Below, piece by piece: positions 28,603 through 36,461 of a DNA stretch of 64,000 nucleotides. Under the pieces are notes generated by a model. It saw only the letters and a program-made list of their open reading frames with translations, was not told where the DNA came from and searched no databases. Location: assembly GCF_039655775.1 (NCBI RefSeq), contig NZ_JBBYXJ010000002.1, forward strand, positions 496,001-560,000, read 5' to 3'. The position numbers were made by a program, and so were the translations under genes. This DNA comes from Iodidimonas sp. SYSU 1G8 (lineage in GTDB: Bacteria; Pseudomonadota; Alphaproteobacteria; SMXS01). Every line of letters begins with the position of its first letter. The first letter of the stretch is position 1.

Positions 28603-29172
28603 ATGGTCAAGGTCATCGCATCCCAGATTCGCAAGGGCAACGTCCTCGACGTGGACGGCAAGCTCTACGTCGTGCTCACGGCGGACAATATCCACCCGGG
28701 CAAGGGCGCCTCGGTCACCCAGATCGACATGCGCCGCATTTCCGACGGCACCAAGGTGTCCGAGCGCTACCGCACCACCGAGCAGGTGGAGCGCGCCTTC
28801 GTCGAGGACAGCGACTTCACCTACCTGTACGAGGACGGCGAAGGCTTCCACTTCATGAATCCGGAAAACTACGACCAGGTCGTGGTGGCCAAGGAACTGA
28901 TCGGCGATCAGGCGGCGTACCTGCAGGAAAACATGACCTGCATCCTGAAGATGCACGACGGCAACGCCATCGCCGCCGAACTGCCGGCCCGCGTGACCCT
29001 GGAAATCGCCGAGACCGAGCCCGCCGTGAAGGGTCAGACCGCGTCGTCCTCCTACAAGCCGGCCATCCTGTCGAACGGCGTGCGCACCAACGTGCCGCCG
29101 CACATCTCGGCCGGCACGCGCGTCGTGATCCAGACCGAAGACGGCTCCTACGTCGAACGCGCCAAGGACTGA
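28603..29172 (+). CDS. efp: Translation elongation factor P
   Basis: A 189-residue EF-P with three beta-barrel domains. The domain I loop reads NIHPGKGAS, putting the modifiable lysine exactly at position 34. The C-terminal domain has the EF-P signature region around [20 protein letters not shown] and ends [18 protein letters not shown] relieves ribosome stalling at polyproline. Lys34 together with the divergent epmAB argues for beta-lysylation. The next gene starts 2 bases after the stop, suggesting readthrough transcription. Confidence 0.97.
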   Translation: MVKVIASQIRKGNVLDVDGKLYVVLTADNIHPGKGASVTQIDMRRISDGTKVSERYRTTEQVERAFVEDSDFTYLYEDGEGFHFMNPENYDQVVVAKELIGDQAAYLQENMTCILKMHDGNAIAAELPARVTLEIAETEPAVKGQTASSSYKPAILSNGVRTNVPPHISAGTRVVIQTEDGSYVERAKD

Positions 29173-29173
29173 C

Positions 29174-30157
29174 ATGTCCGATCCCGTCCGCATCGGCATT
29201 CTGGGCGCAGGCGCCGTCGCCAAATACGCCCTGATCGCCCCGGCGCGGCGGGACAATGGGATCGTCGTGGCCTCGGTCGCGGCGCGCGACGCGAACCGGG
29301 CGGCCGCCTATGCGGCGGCGAACGGCATTCCACGCGCGTCCACCTATGACGAGATGCTCGCCGATCCCGAGATCGAGGCGGTCTATGTGGCGACGCCCAA
29401 TTCGCTGCACTGCGAGTGGACGCTGAAGGCGCTGGACGCCGGCAAGGCCGTGCTGTGCGAGAAGCCGCTGGGCTCCAACGCCGCCGAGGCGCGCCGCATG
29501 GCGGACGCGCCCGGTCTGCTGGTCGAGGCGCTCCACTGGCGCTATCACCCGCAGTCCGACCGGATGCGCCAGCTGATCGAGGGCGGCGCCATCGGCGCGC
29601 TGACCGAGATCGATTTCACCTTCCTGGTGCCGGGCAAGTACTTTCAGCCCGACGATATCCGTTTCCGCCGCGACCTGTCGGGCGGCGCGGTGATGGATCT
29701 GGGCTATTACGCCATCAGCTTCCTGCGCTTTGTCGCGGGCGCCGAGCCCGAGGCGATCCTGCGCGCCGAAGCGGTCCAGATCGCGCCGGACGTGGACGGC
29801 GCCATGAAAGCCGAAATGCGTTTCCCCGGCGGCTGTATCGCCCGGATGAACCTGTCGCTGGTGGATGAGGCGGATGATTTCACCATCGCGGCCGAGATCA
29901 CCGGCGAGCGCGGTAGCATCAGCATCGTCAATCCCGTCCATCCGCAGAATGGCGGCGGCCTCGATGTCATCGTCGATGGGGCGGCCCGCAACTATCCGCC
30001 TGAAAAGCCGGCGACCTATGACTGGCAGGCCCGCGCGTTCGCCCGCAATGTGCGCGAGGGCGCGCCCGTTCTGACCACGGCGCGCGAGGGCGCGGCGATC
30101 ATGAAGGTGATCGACGATGTGTACCGTGCCGCCAGCATGAACCCACGCGGCGTCTGA
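29174..30157 (+). CDS. Gfo/Idh/MocA family oxidoreductase
   Basis: A 327-residue protein with an N-terminal Rossmann fold (RIGILGAGAVAKYALIAPAR), the AVLCEKPLGSNAAEA element holding the family's EKP lysine, and LSGGAVMDLGYYAISFLR, the conserved GG-x-x-x-D-x-G/x-H region of the C-terminal sheet domain (here Tyr replaces the usual His). Such enzymes oxidise or reduce sugars, inositol or related alcohols with NAD(P). Starting 2 bases after efp it is probably co-transcribed. The substrate is unknown. Confidence 0.9.
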   Translation: MSDPVRIGILGAGAVAKYALIAPARRDNGIVVASVAARDANRAAAYAAANGIPRASTYDEMLADPEIEAVYVATPNSLHCEWTLKALDAGKAVLCEKPLGSNAAEARRMADAPGLLVEALHWRYHPQSDRMRQLIEGGAIGALTEIDFTFLVPGKYFQPDDIRFRRDLSGGAVMDLGYYAISFLRFVAGAEPEAILRAEAVQIAPDVDGAMKAEMRFPGGCIARMNLSLVDEADDFTIAAEITGERGSISIVNPVHPQNGGGLDVIVDGAARNYPPEKPATYDWQARAFARNVREGAPVLTTAREGAAIMKVIDDVYRAASMNPRGV

Positions 30158-30248
30158 AGCCGTTCAACCTTCCGTCTTTTCCCGGCCTGCGTCTGTGCTA
30201 GGCTCTCCCGCCACATTCATGTGTGACTTGAAAAGGGGGAGACACGCG

Positions 30249-30749
30249 ATGACAGATACGGCATTCAGCGCCGAGGAAATCCAGGAGCTGCGCAAGCTGC
30301 TGGAGATCGAGAAGATCCGGAAGGTGAAGTCCATGTACTCGCACCTCATGGACAGCCGGGATATCGATGCCCTGGCCCAGATCGTCGCCGAGGACGCCGT
30401 GTGCGAATTCGGTCCGTACGGCACGTGGACCGGCCGCGACGTGATCCACAAGGGCTGGGCGGCGGTGTTCAAGGACGCCATTCCCTATGGCGGCTTTCAC
30501 GCCACCACCAACATGTGGATCGAGATGACCGGGCCGACGACGGCCATGAGCCGCACCTACCTGCACGACATCTCGAACGAACCCGATCCGCGGGCCAATC
30601 CCGTGGTCTGGTACGGCATCTATGACGAGGATTACGTGAAGGTCGATGGCCAGTGGAAGATCAAGTACTGCCGCCTGCAGTTCCTGTGGCCCAAGCGCCT
30701 CGTCGCCGATGACTTCCCGCGGCCGATGACACCGACCGCGTTCGGCTGA
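30249..30749 (+). CDS. SnoaL-like/nuclear transport factor 2 family protein
   Basis: A 166-residue single-domain alpha+beta-barrel protein. It starts with a helix (SAEEIQELRKLLEIEKIRKV), then the SnoaL-like pattern DIDALAQIVAEDAVCEFGPYGTW, and ends with VDGQWKIKYCRLQFLWPKR. It is clearly paralogous to the gene at 53300: both share CEFGPYGTW, EMTGP and VDGQW followed by LQFLWP. Members of this fold act as cyclases, isomerases, dehydratases or ring-hydroxylating beta subunits; none can be chosen here. The start at 30249 is preceded by GGGGGAG. It ends at a bidirectional terminator. Confidence 0.82.
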   Translation: MTDTAFSAEEIQELRKLLEIEKIRKVKSMYSHLMDSRDIDALAQIVAEDAVCEFGPYGTWTGRDVIHKGWAAVFKDAIPYGGFHATTNMWIEMTGPTTAMSRTYLHDISNEPDPRANPVVWYGIYDEDYVKVDGQWKIKYCRLQFLWPKRLVADDFPRPMTPTAFG

Positions 30750-30756
30750 GACAAAG

Positions 30757-30790
30757 AAAAAGGGGCGATCCCTCGGGACCGCCCCTTTTA
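30757..30790. terminator. Bidirectional terminator between SnoaL gene and csp
   Basis: AAAAGGGGCG-ATCCC pairs with GGGA-CCGCCCCTTTT across a short TC loop with one mismatch, with A-tract on one side and T-tract on the other. It serves both the plus-strand SnoaL gene and the minus-strand cold-shock gene. Confidence 0.75.
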
Positions 30791-30826
30791 CACCCCGGCG
30801 AAGCAGAGCTCACGCCAGGGGCGACG

Positions 30827-31036
30827 TCACGCGAGCTGCAGGTTGCAGGCCGAATTCTTGCCGCTTTTCTTGTCACGCTCCAGGTCGAACGCCAGCTTCT
30901 GGCCTTCGTCGAGGCTGGAGTGACCCGCGCGCTCGACGGCCGAGATGTGCACGAACACATCGGTGCTGCCATCGTCCGGCTGGATGAAACCAAAGCCCTT
31001 CTGGGCGTTGAACCACTTCACGGTTCCTTGAGTCAT
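30827..31036 (-). CDS. Cold-shock protein, CspA family (divergent copy)
   Basis: A 69-residue cold-shock domain with RNP1 KGFGFIQP and RNP2 VFVHIS, starting [10 protein letters not shown]. It differs from the other two Csp proteins in the window in its C-terminal third ([20 protein letters not shown]). AAGGA precedes the ATG. It acts as an RNA chaperone in the cytoplasm. The upstream region is AT-rich and long, as is common for cold-regulated csp leaders, with a perfect operator-like palindrome 30 bases before the start. Confidence 0.95.
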   Translation of the reverse strand: MTQGTVKWFNAQKGFGFIQPDDGSTDVFVHISAVERAGHSSLDEGQKLAFDLERDKKSGKNSACNLQLA

Positions 31037-31419
31037 AGTACGTTCCTTGTAGAATATAATCATCAACCGGAACTGTTCCGGTCGAACCAAATTTCGATGT
31101 GGAGAGGAGGCAGGGCGGCGCTTGTAAAAGCGTCCAAAAAGCACCCGTACCAGAGCGAATTCTGATAGCGGATAAATAGTGCGGATTTCGGGTTAATACA
31201 AGGATATTGTGAATTTATTCTTGCGGGCACGGCCGCGCACATTAAAACGTGGCAAAATAAATGCTTCTACCCATATAATAAGGACTGGTTCGAGCGCGGC
31301 GTTGGTCGTCCGTCCAGTCTGATTGGCGGTTGCGCGAAAGTATGACGGCCACGATTTCAGGGGCGACGATGCCCCGGCGACGGGCGGCGATTTCCGCCCC
31401 TCCCAAGGAAAGCGAGCCT
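31037..31419. promoter_or_regulatory. Divergent intergenic region with palindrome and AT-rich segment
   Basis: This 383-base gap separates the minus-strand csp from the plus-strand small gene at 31420. It holds a perfect 17-base palindrome, ACCGGAAC-T-GTTCCGGT at 31066-31082, in the csp leader. A conspicuously AT-rich stretch from about 31165 to 31290 probably carries promoters for one or both directions. I cannot fix -35/-10 boxes with confidence, and I see no convincing gene within it. Confidence 0.5.
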
Positions 31420-31680
31420 ATGTCGAGCGACTCCAGAAAACGACGTGAAGAACTGTTCCAGATGGAGCCGGAACTGCATGGCTGGGCGGCGACCTATACG
31501 CCGGACGCCAATCTGGCCTATGCCCTCGTTCATCATACCCTGCTGAAATCCTATACCGACCCGGCGCGTCCCGACGAGGGCACGCCGACGCGGACGTGGC
31601 TCGCCAGCGTGATGTGGAACAGGGTCTGCACCATGCAGTGTTTCCGATCCCTGCGGTATTCGGGAGGGCAGGTCCATTGA
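31420..31680 (+). CDS. Small protein resembling sigma-70 region 2
   Basis: An 86-residue protein preceded by AAGGAA. Its middle reads LHGWAATYTPDANLAYALVHHTLLKSYTDP and then GTPTRTWLASVMWNRVC. The order and spacing match region 2 of ECF-type sigma factors (x-L-T-x-x-x-x-A-x-D-L-x-Q-x-T-x-x-x-A-W, then W-L-x-x-I-x-x-N), though the usual acidic 'DLVQ' positions are degenerate. There is no region 4, so it is not a complete sigma factor. It could be a decayed sigma or a small regulator. The next gene begins inside its stop codon. Confidence 0.55.
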   Translation: MSSDSRKRREELFQMEPELHGWAATYTPDANLAYALVHHTLLKSYTDPARPDEGTPTRTWLASVMWNRVCTMQCFRSLRYSGGQVH

Positions 31681-31931
31681 GCGACCTGGTCACGTTTGAC
31701 TATCAGGCTCCCGCCGACCTGTTCCTGCGCAGCATTGGCGCGCGGGGCAAGCAGCTGGCCTACAAACGCTTCGATTCGGCCGCTTCGGCCATCCAGTTCG
31801 TGGTCGAAGGCCGTCAGGCCTATGCGCTGACGACGCTCGAGGTCGGAGAGGATCGCTTCGAGAAGGCCGATATCGAGCGCCTTTACGAGGCCGGCGACTA
31901 TCCGTTGGCTCGCAAGGCCGCCGCGCGCTAA
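31677..31931 (+). CDS. Small conserved-looking hypothetical protein
   Basis: An 84-residue protein starting at a TTG that overlaps the stop of the sigma-like gene (TTGA), with GGGAGG at a good distance before it. Text: VTFDYQAPADLFLRSIGARG, LAYKRFDSAASAIQFVVEG and IERLYEAGDYPLA. I recognise no named domain. It looks like short alphaproteobacterial proteins of unknown function with an aromatic AEAI/RFxxE-type core, but that is only an impression. Coupled translation with the sigma-like protein suggests a joint role. Confidence 0.6.
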   Translation: MSDLVTFDYQAPADLFLRSIGARGKQLAYKRFDSAASAIQFVVEGRQAYALTTLEVGEDRFEKADIERLYEAGDYPLARKAAAR

Positions 31932-32803
31932 CGCCGCGGCGTCACGCTCACATCGACATCCATGGCCGCGAACGCGTCGGTCATGCCGACGAAGCTGCCG
32001 GTGACCGGCATGATCTGGCCCACATGCCGCGCCACCGCGACAGGGATCAGATTGGCGCCGCCGACACTGCGGTTTGTCGGATCGAACGTGATCCACCCGG
32101 CGCCGGGCACGTAAACCTCGGCCCAGGCGTGGGTCGATCCGTCATCCGGCCCTGCGGCGTCTTGCGCCCCGCGCTCCGGGATGTACAGATAGCCGGACAC
32201 GATGCGGGCGCCGAAGCCCAGGCAACGCGCGGCTTCGGCGAACAGGACCGCGAAATCCCTGCACGATCCCCATCCCCGGTCCAGCGTTTCCACCGGCGAC
32301 TGCGTGCCTTCGGCTTCGCGGCTCTGGTAGGAAATCCACGATGACACGCCCCGGCTGAGATCGTAGAGCAGCGCCAGCGTGTCCGTCCGGCGTCCCGCGA
32401 CGAAGCGCCTTGCCCATTCCCGCAGCCGACCCGCGCGATCGACATATTGCGGCCATGCCAGCGCTCCCAGATCGGTCCATTCGGCGTCCGAATACCGGAA
32501 CGGGTAACGGACCGCCTGCTTGGCCACGTCAAAGACCGGATCGGTGGGACTGCGAAGATCCAGCTCGGAAGTGCTTTCGATGGTCAGCGCGTCCGCCCAG
32601 GTCGGAAAGCTGGCGGTAGCCACGGCGTTGCCGAAGACATCATGCGCCCAGGAGACCTCGGCCTCGGGAGACACGGTGATCTGGATCGAGATCAGCCGAA
32701 GGTCGCGGCTTTCCCGGGGGCGCAGCATCAGCCGGTGGCGGCCGAGCATGACCGGGCGGTGATAGCGGTATGTCGTACGGTGCCGGATGCACAGCTCGAC
32801 CAT
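31928..32803 (-). CDS. Transglutaminase-like cysteine protease family protein
   Basis: A 291-residue protein with an N-terminal bacterial transglutaminase-associated domain (CIRHRTTYRYHRPVMLGRHR) and a transglutaminase core. The catalytic triad is visible: Cys in DRGWGSCRDFAVLFAEAARC, His in DGSTHAWAEVYVPGAGW and Asp in FDPTNR. Such proteins are peptidases or isopeptidases of uncertain substrate. I placed the start at 32803 where the domain begins; the frame runs further up but into low-complexity text. Its stop overlaps the stop of the convergent small gene. Confidence 0.87.
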   Translation of the reverse strand: MVELCIRHRTTYRYHRPVMLGRHRLMLRPRESRDLRLISIQITVSPEAEVSWAHDVFGNAVATASFPTWADALTIESTSELDLRSPTDPVFDVAKQAVRYPFRYSDAEWTDLGALAWPQYVDRAGRLREWARRFVAGRRTDTLALLYDLSRGVSSWISYQSREAEGTQSPVETLDRGWGSCRDFAVLFAEAARCLGFGARIVSGYLYIPERGAQDAAGPDDGSTHAWAEVYVPGAGWITFDPTNRSVGGANLIPVAVARHVGQIMPVTGSFVGMTDAFAAMDVDVSVTPRR

Positions 32804-33000
32804 CTCAGAGGGATCTGGAATGGGCGGGCGCCGCGGGGCGATAACCCTGTCTGGGACTGGAGATGCTGTTCGCCTGCTGGAGGAGCGGTGGGCGAAGTCT
32901 AGCACGGAACCGGCCGTGCGTACGCCCGCCATGAACCGATGTCGCCCGTGCGCTTCCATGCTAGCCTTCGCCGGAACATGAAGCTTGGGGAGGCTTGATC

Positions 33001-34287
33001 ATGGATGAAATCAACCGGATGGCGAATCCCGTGGTGCCGGATCGGATCGAGGATGCGCGTCTCGCCGATCCCGAAGTGCTGGAGTGCCCCTATCCGACCT
33101 ATGACATCCTGCGCGAGCAGGCGCCGGTCTGGCAGGATCCGCTGACCGGGCTCTACGTCATCACGCGATATGACGATCTGCGCGCGATTCTCGTCGATAC
33201 CGAAACCTACAGCAACTGGCGGCCCAGCAATGACCACGCCAACCTGCAGGGCATCGCCCGCACCGTGCGCGACCTGTTCGAGGAAAAAGGCTGGGTGCCG
33301 GCCGCGTCGCTGGCGGGGCGCGACGATCCCGAGCACAAGCAGATGCGCGCCATGTTCGACAAGGCGTTCCGGGCCGGCAAGATCAAGGAGATGGACCCTT
33401 TCGTCGAGCAGCTGGCCTATGGGTTGTTCGACGGCTTCATCGAGGACGGCCGGTGCGATTTCGTGCGCCAGTACGCCGTGCCGCTGCCGCTGACCATCAT
33501 CTGCCGCCAGATGGGCGCGCCGGACGAGGACATCTGGCGGATCAAGGCGTGGACCGACGCATGGATCAAGGGCGTGGGGTTCGGCCTGACCGAGGCCGAG
33601 GCGATCTGGGCCGCCGAGATGGAAATCGAGGCGCAGCATTATTTCCAGCGCATTTTCGAGCGCCTGCGCCGCGCGCCCGACGATACGCTGCTGTCCGATC
33701 TGGTGAATACGGTGATCCCGGAATGGGGCCGCACCCTGACCGACAACGAACTGCACGCCGAGATGATGCAGGACACCTTCGTCGGCGGGTCGGAGACCAC
33801 GACCAACGCGCTGTCGGCGGGCATCATGCTGCTCTCGGAGAATCCGCGCGCCTGGGACATGCTCAAGTCCGACCCGGACAAATATCTCAAGACCTTCTGC
33901 GAGGAGGTGCTGCGACTCGAAGGCCCGGTGCAGGGACTGACGCGCATGGCCAAGCGGGACATCGAGCTGCACGGGGTGCGGATTCCCAAGGGCGCGATCC
34001 TGAATGTGCGTTTCGGCGCGGCCAACCGGGACCCGGCGCATTTCGACTGCCCCAACCAGCTCGACCTGGAGCGCCGCAACGCGGGCTCGCATCTGGCGTT
34101 CAGCTCGGGCACCCACCATTGCCTGGGCGCGCCGCTGGCCCGGCGCGAGCTGTACTGGGGCTTCCGGGCCTTCATCGACCGGGTGGAGGACTTCGCGCTC
34201 GCGCCCGGCAACACGCTTCGTCACCAGCCCAACTACATGCTGCGCGCCCTGAAGGAGCTGCACATCACCTTCACGCCGCGCCGCTGA
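33001..34287 (+). CDS. Cytochrome P450
   Basis: A 428-residue soluble bacterial P450. The I-helix oxygen-activation motif is DTFVGGSETTT, the ExxR pair is Glu302-Arg305 (EEVLR), and the haem loop FSSGTHHCLGAPLARRE gives the thiolate Cys374. It would hydroxylate a small hydrophobic compound using an electron from a ferredoxin; no ferredoxin or reductase gene is next to it. The ATG at 33001 has GGGGAGG upstream. The CYP family cannot be assigned by eye. Confidence 0.95.
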   Translation: MDEINRMANPVVPDRIEDARLADPEVLECPYPTYDILREQAPVWQDPLTGLYVITRYDDLRAILVDTETYSNWRPSNDHANLQGIARTVRDLFEEKGWVPAASLAGRDDPEHKQMRAMFDKAFRAGKIKEMDPFVEQLAYGLFDGFIEDGRCDFVRQYAVPLPLTIICRQMGAPDEDIWRIKAWTDAWIKGVGFGLTEAEAIWAAEMEIEAQHYFQRIFERLRRAPDDTLLSDLVNTVIPEWGRTLTDNELHAEMMQDTFVGGSETTTNALSAGIMLLSENPRAWDMLKSDPDKYLKTFCEEVLRLEGPVQGLTRMAKRDIELHGVRIPKGAILNVRFGAANRDPAHFDCPNQLDLERRNAGSHLAFSSGTHHCLGAPLARRELYWGFRAFIDRVEDFALAPGNTLRHQPNYMLRALKELHITFTPRR

Positions 34288-34342
34288 AGCGTGCTATGTC
34301 CGGCCTTGAAAGGCCGGGCCTCCGCCCGCGTAGGGACCAGAG

Positions 34343-34567
34343 ATGAGCGACGAGATCGATGTCAGGGACAGCAACGGCACCAGGCTGGCGGACGGTGATT
34401 CCGTCACGCTGATCAAGGACCTGAAGGTGAAGGGGACGTCGGTCACCTTGAAACGGGGCACGCTGGTCAAGAATATCCGCTTGACCGGAACCGCCGACGA
34501 GATCGAATGCAATGCGGAGAAGGTCAAGGGTCTGGTGCTGAAGACCCAGTTTCTCAAGAAAGCCTGA
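34343..34567 (+). CDS. PhnA/YjdM-type domain protein (C-terminal domain only)
   Basis: A 74-residue protein that matches the C-terminal domain of YjdM/PhnA proteins: VRDSNGTRLADGDSVTLIKD, LKVKGTSVTLKRGTLVKNIR and KGLVLKTQFLKKA. The N-terminal zinc ribbon of full-length YjdM is missing; the ATG lies at the domain boundary with a plausible ribosome site, so this is a stand-alone short form rather than a truncation in the window. Despite the historical name the family's function is not established as phosphonate use. Confidence 0.88.
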   Translation: MSDEIDVRDSNGTRLADGDSVTLIKDLKVKGTSVTLKRGTLVKNIRLTGTADEIECNAEKVKGLVLKTQFLKKA

Positions 34568-34587
34568 GACAACCTGTCCGAACGTGA

Positions 34588-34617
34588 AAAAGGGCGCCGG
34601 TTGCCCGGCGCCCTTTT
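34588..34617. terminator. Bidirectional terminator between phnA-like gene and csp
   Basis: A perfect 13-base-pair stem, AAAAGGGCGCCGG with CCGGCGCCCTTTT, around a TTGC loop. Tracts of A and T flank it on either side so it can end transcription in both directions. Confidence 0.88.
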
Positions 34618-34638
34618 CCGAAATCCAGCGAAAGCCGA

Positions 34639-34848
34639 TCAGGCGTTCTTCAGATTTTCCGCGGAAGTCTTGCCGCGCTTGGGATCGCGCTGCTCTTCGT
34701 AGGAAATCTTCTGGCCCTCGTTCAGGGTGCCCAGACCGGCGCGCTCGACGGCCGAAATGTGAACGAAAACGTCCTGGCCGCCGCTATCCGGCTGAATGAA
34801 ACCAAAACCCTTGGTGCTGTTGAACCACTTAACGGTGCCGACCGGCAT
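34639..34848 (-). CDS. Cold-shock protein, CspA family
   Basis: A 69-residue cold-shock domain starting [20 protein letters not shown] with VFVHIS and the tail [20 protein letters not shown]. It differs from the copy at 44443 at only six positions I can count. TTGGAG precedes the ATG. It is an RNA-binding chaperone. The 180-base gap upstream towards the MEMO gene must hold its promoter and leader. Confidence 0.96.
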   Translation of the reverse strand: MPVGTVKWFNSTKGFGFIQPDSGGQDVFVHISAVERAGLGTLNEGQKISYEEQRDPKRGKTSAENLKNA

Positions 34849-35028
34849 GATGTATCTCCAAGTTCCAAAAAGCGCGCTCACGGAATGATGAGCGCATAAA
34901 CCTGCCCTTTGGAACGGCAGCAATCTACACACGGTTTTGGCGCGATAGGCCGCCAAACCGCAGTGGCGTGGTCGCGGATACCATAGGGTATTCCGCCAGG
35001 AACGCAAGAAGAAGCTTCGGCGCCGGGT

Positions 35029-36420
35029 TCAGGCGCGACCGGACATGGTGAACGATCGCGAAAAAGTCTCGGTGCTGAAGCGGTTGGCGCGGAAACCGTC
35101 CGACCAGTGATCGGCGGCCAGACCCGCTTTCCGTTTAAGCTGCGAGAGGAAATCACGAGCGTGGGGCAGTGTCTGCCAGACCTTGGGCAGGAACAGGGCG
35201 CGGCGATCTCCATCGGCGATGACCAGACCGTCCCGGTCGGGGCGCAGCGCGTTCAACAGGGCCTGTTCGCCGTCGAAGGGAATCGGGCGCTGCTGGCTGA
35301 GAATGGACACCTCCACATCCAGCCGCTCCAGTTCGGTCGCGGTCAGCGGCTTGAACCGGGGATCGGCGAAGGCGGCCTTGTAGGCATTCTCCATGACGTC
35401 CAGCACCAGAGACCGGTGAGGTGTCACCGATCCGATGCAACCCCGCAACTGGCCGTCCAGGGTCAGGGTCACGAAGGTGGCGCGCATGGCGAGCAGCGCC
35501 CGAGGCATGTTCTTCAGGGTGATCGCCGGCATCTTGCCGTGCTGGATGCCATAACGGATCGCGGTCACCGCCGCGTCCAGCAACAGGCGCCGGTGCGGTT
35601 CGGCCAGCCGCGCCGATTCGGCATATTCGAACGCGAAGCTGCCATAGCCGACGACTCGGTCCCTGTTGCCGGCCGTATCCCCGGAGTTACGCAGGTCCAG
35701 CGTCGTGGCCCGCAGGTCGCGCCGCTGGGCTTCCAGCAACAGTCCGCGCAGCGGCCGGTTGCCGCAGGCCTGTTCGTCGCGCAGCAGGTCGGGCCGCAGC
35801 ATCTCGATGGCGCGCGCCGCATCGCCGTCCAGCGTGCCGGCGGTATCGTAATCATGGAAATGGCTCAGATCGGACGAGATGACGATCAGCGTCTCGGGAC
35901 CGCCCCAGCATTCGGACAGTACACGGGCCACGGTCTGCGGCGCGGCGTCGCCCACCAGCACCGGCACCAGGGTGAACTGGCCGAGCACCGTCTGCAGGAA
36001 CGGCAGGTGGACTTCCAGGCTGTGCTCCTGGGCGAAAGGCGCATCGGCGACGACTGAGTCGGGCAGCGCGCGAAGGCGCGCCATGGTTTCCATATCCACG
36101 GGAATCTCGCCCAGCGGCGTCGCCCAGCTTCGGGCGGTCGAGAGGGCGATGCCGCGAAAGCCGACCCTGTGGTTCGGCCCCAGCAGCACGACGCGGGTGA
36201 TCACGGCGCGGCGGGCGCGCAGCGTGGCATAGGCGGTGGCGGCGACGGTGCCTGAATAGATGTATCCCGCATGAGGCACGACCAGCACCTTGGCCGCCAC
36301 CGATGCCGGCAAGGCGGCGTTGAGGCACGCGTTGACCTGGGCGGCGCAGGCCGCACGGTCGGCGGGATAGAACATCCCGGCGACTCCCGGCTGCTTGACG
36401 AGGCTGGCGTCGACGCTCAT
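35029..36420 (-). CDS. AmmeMemoRadiSam system fusion: MEMO domain plus AMMECR1 domain
   Basis: A 463-residue two-domain protein. Residues 1 to about 270 are a MEMO domain related to class III extradiol dioxygenases: VVPHAGYIYSG (His50), LGPNHRVGFRG (His84) and ISSDLSHFHDYDTA (His187/His189). Residues about 275-463 are an AMMECR1 domain with the invariant LRGCIGS at 325-331. In many bacteria these are separate 'system protein B' and 'A'; here they are fused. It is divergent from the radical SAM member with 41 bases between starts. The reaction of this system is not established to my knowledge. Confidence 0.93.
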   Translation of the reverse strand: MSVDASLVKQPGVAGMFYPADRAACAAQVNACLNAALPASVAAKVLVVPHAGYIYSGTVAATAYATLRARRAVITRVVLLGPNHRVGFRGIALSTARSWATPLGEIPVDMETMARLRALPDSVVADAPFAQEHSLEVHLPFLQTVLGQFTLVPVLVGDAAPQTVARVLSECWGGPETLIVISSDLSHFHDYDTAGTLDGDAARAIEMLRPDLLRDEQACGNRPLRGLLLEAQRRDLRATTLDLRNSGDTAGNRDRVVGYGSFAFEYAESARLAEPHRRLLLDAAVTAIRYGIQHGKMPAITLKNMPRALLAMRATFVTLTLDGQLRGCIGSVTPHRSLVLDVMENAYKAAFADPRFKPLTATELERLDVEVSILSQQRPIPFDGEQALLNALRPDRDGLVIADGDRRALFLPKVWQTLPHARDFLSQLKRKAGLAADHWSDGFRANRFSTETFSRSFTMSGRA

Positions 36421-36461
36421 GTGCGGTTCCCAATGATTGTCCTCGGGCCTAGGATAAGCCG

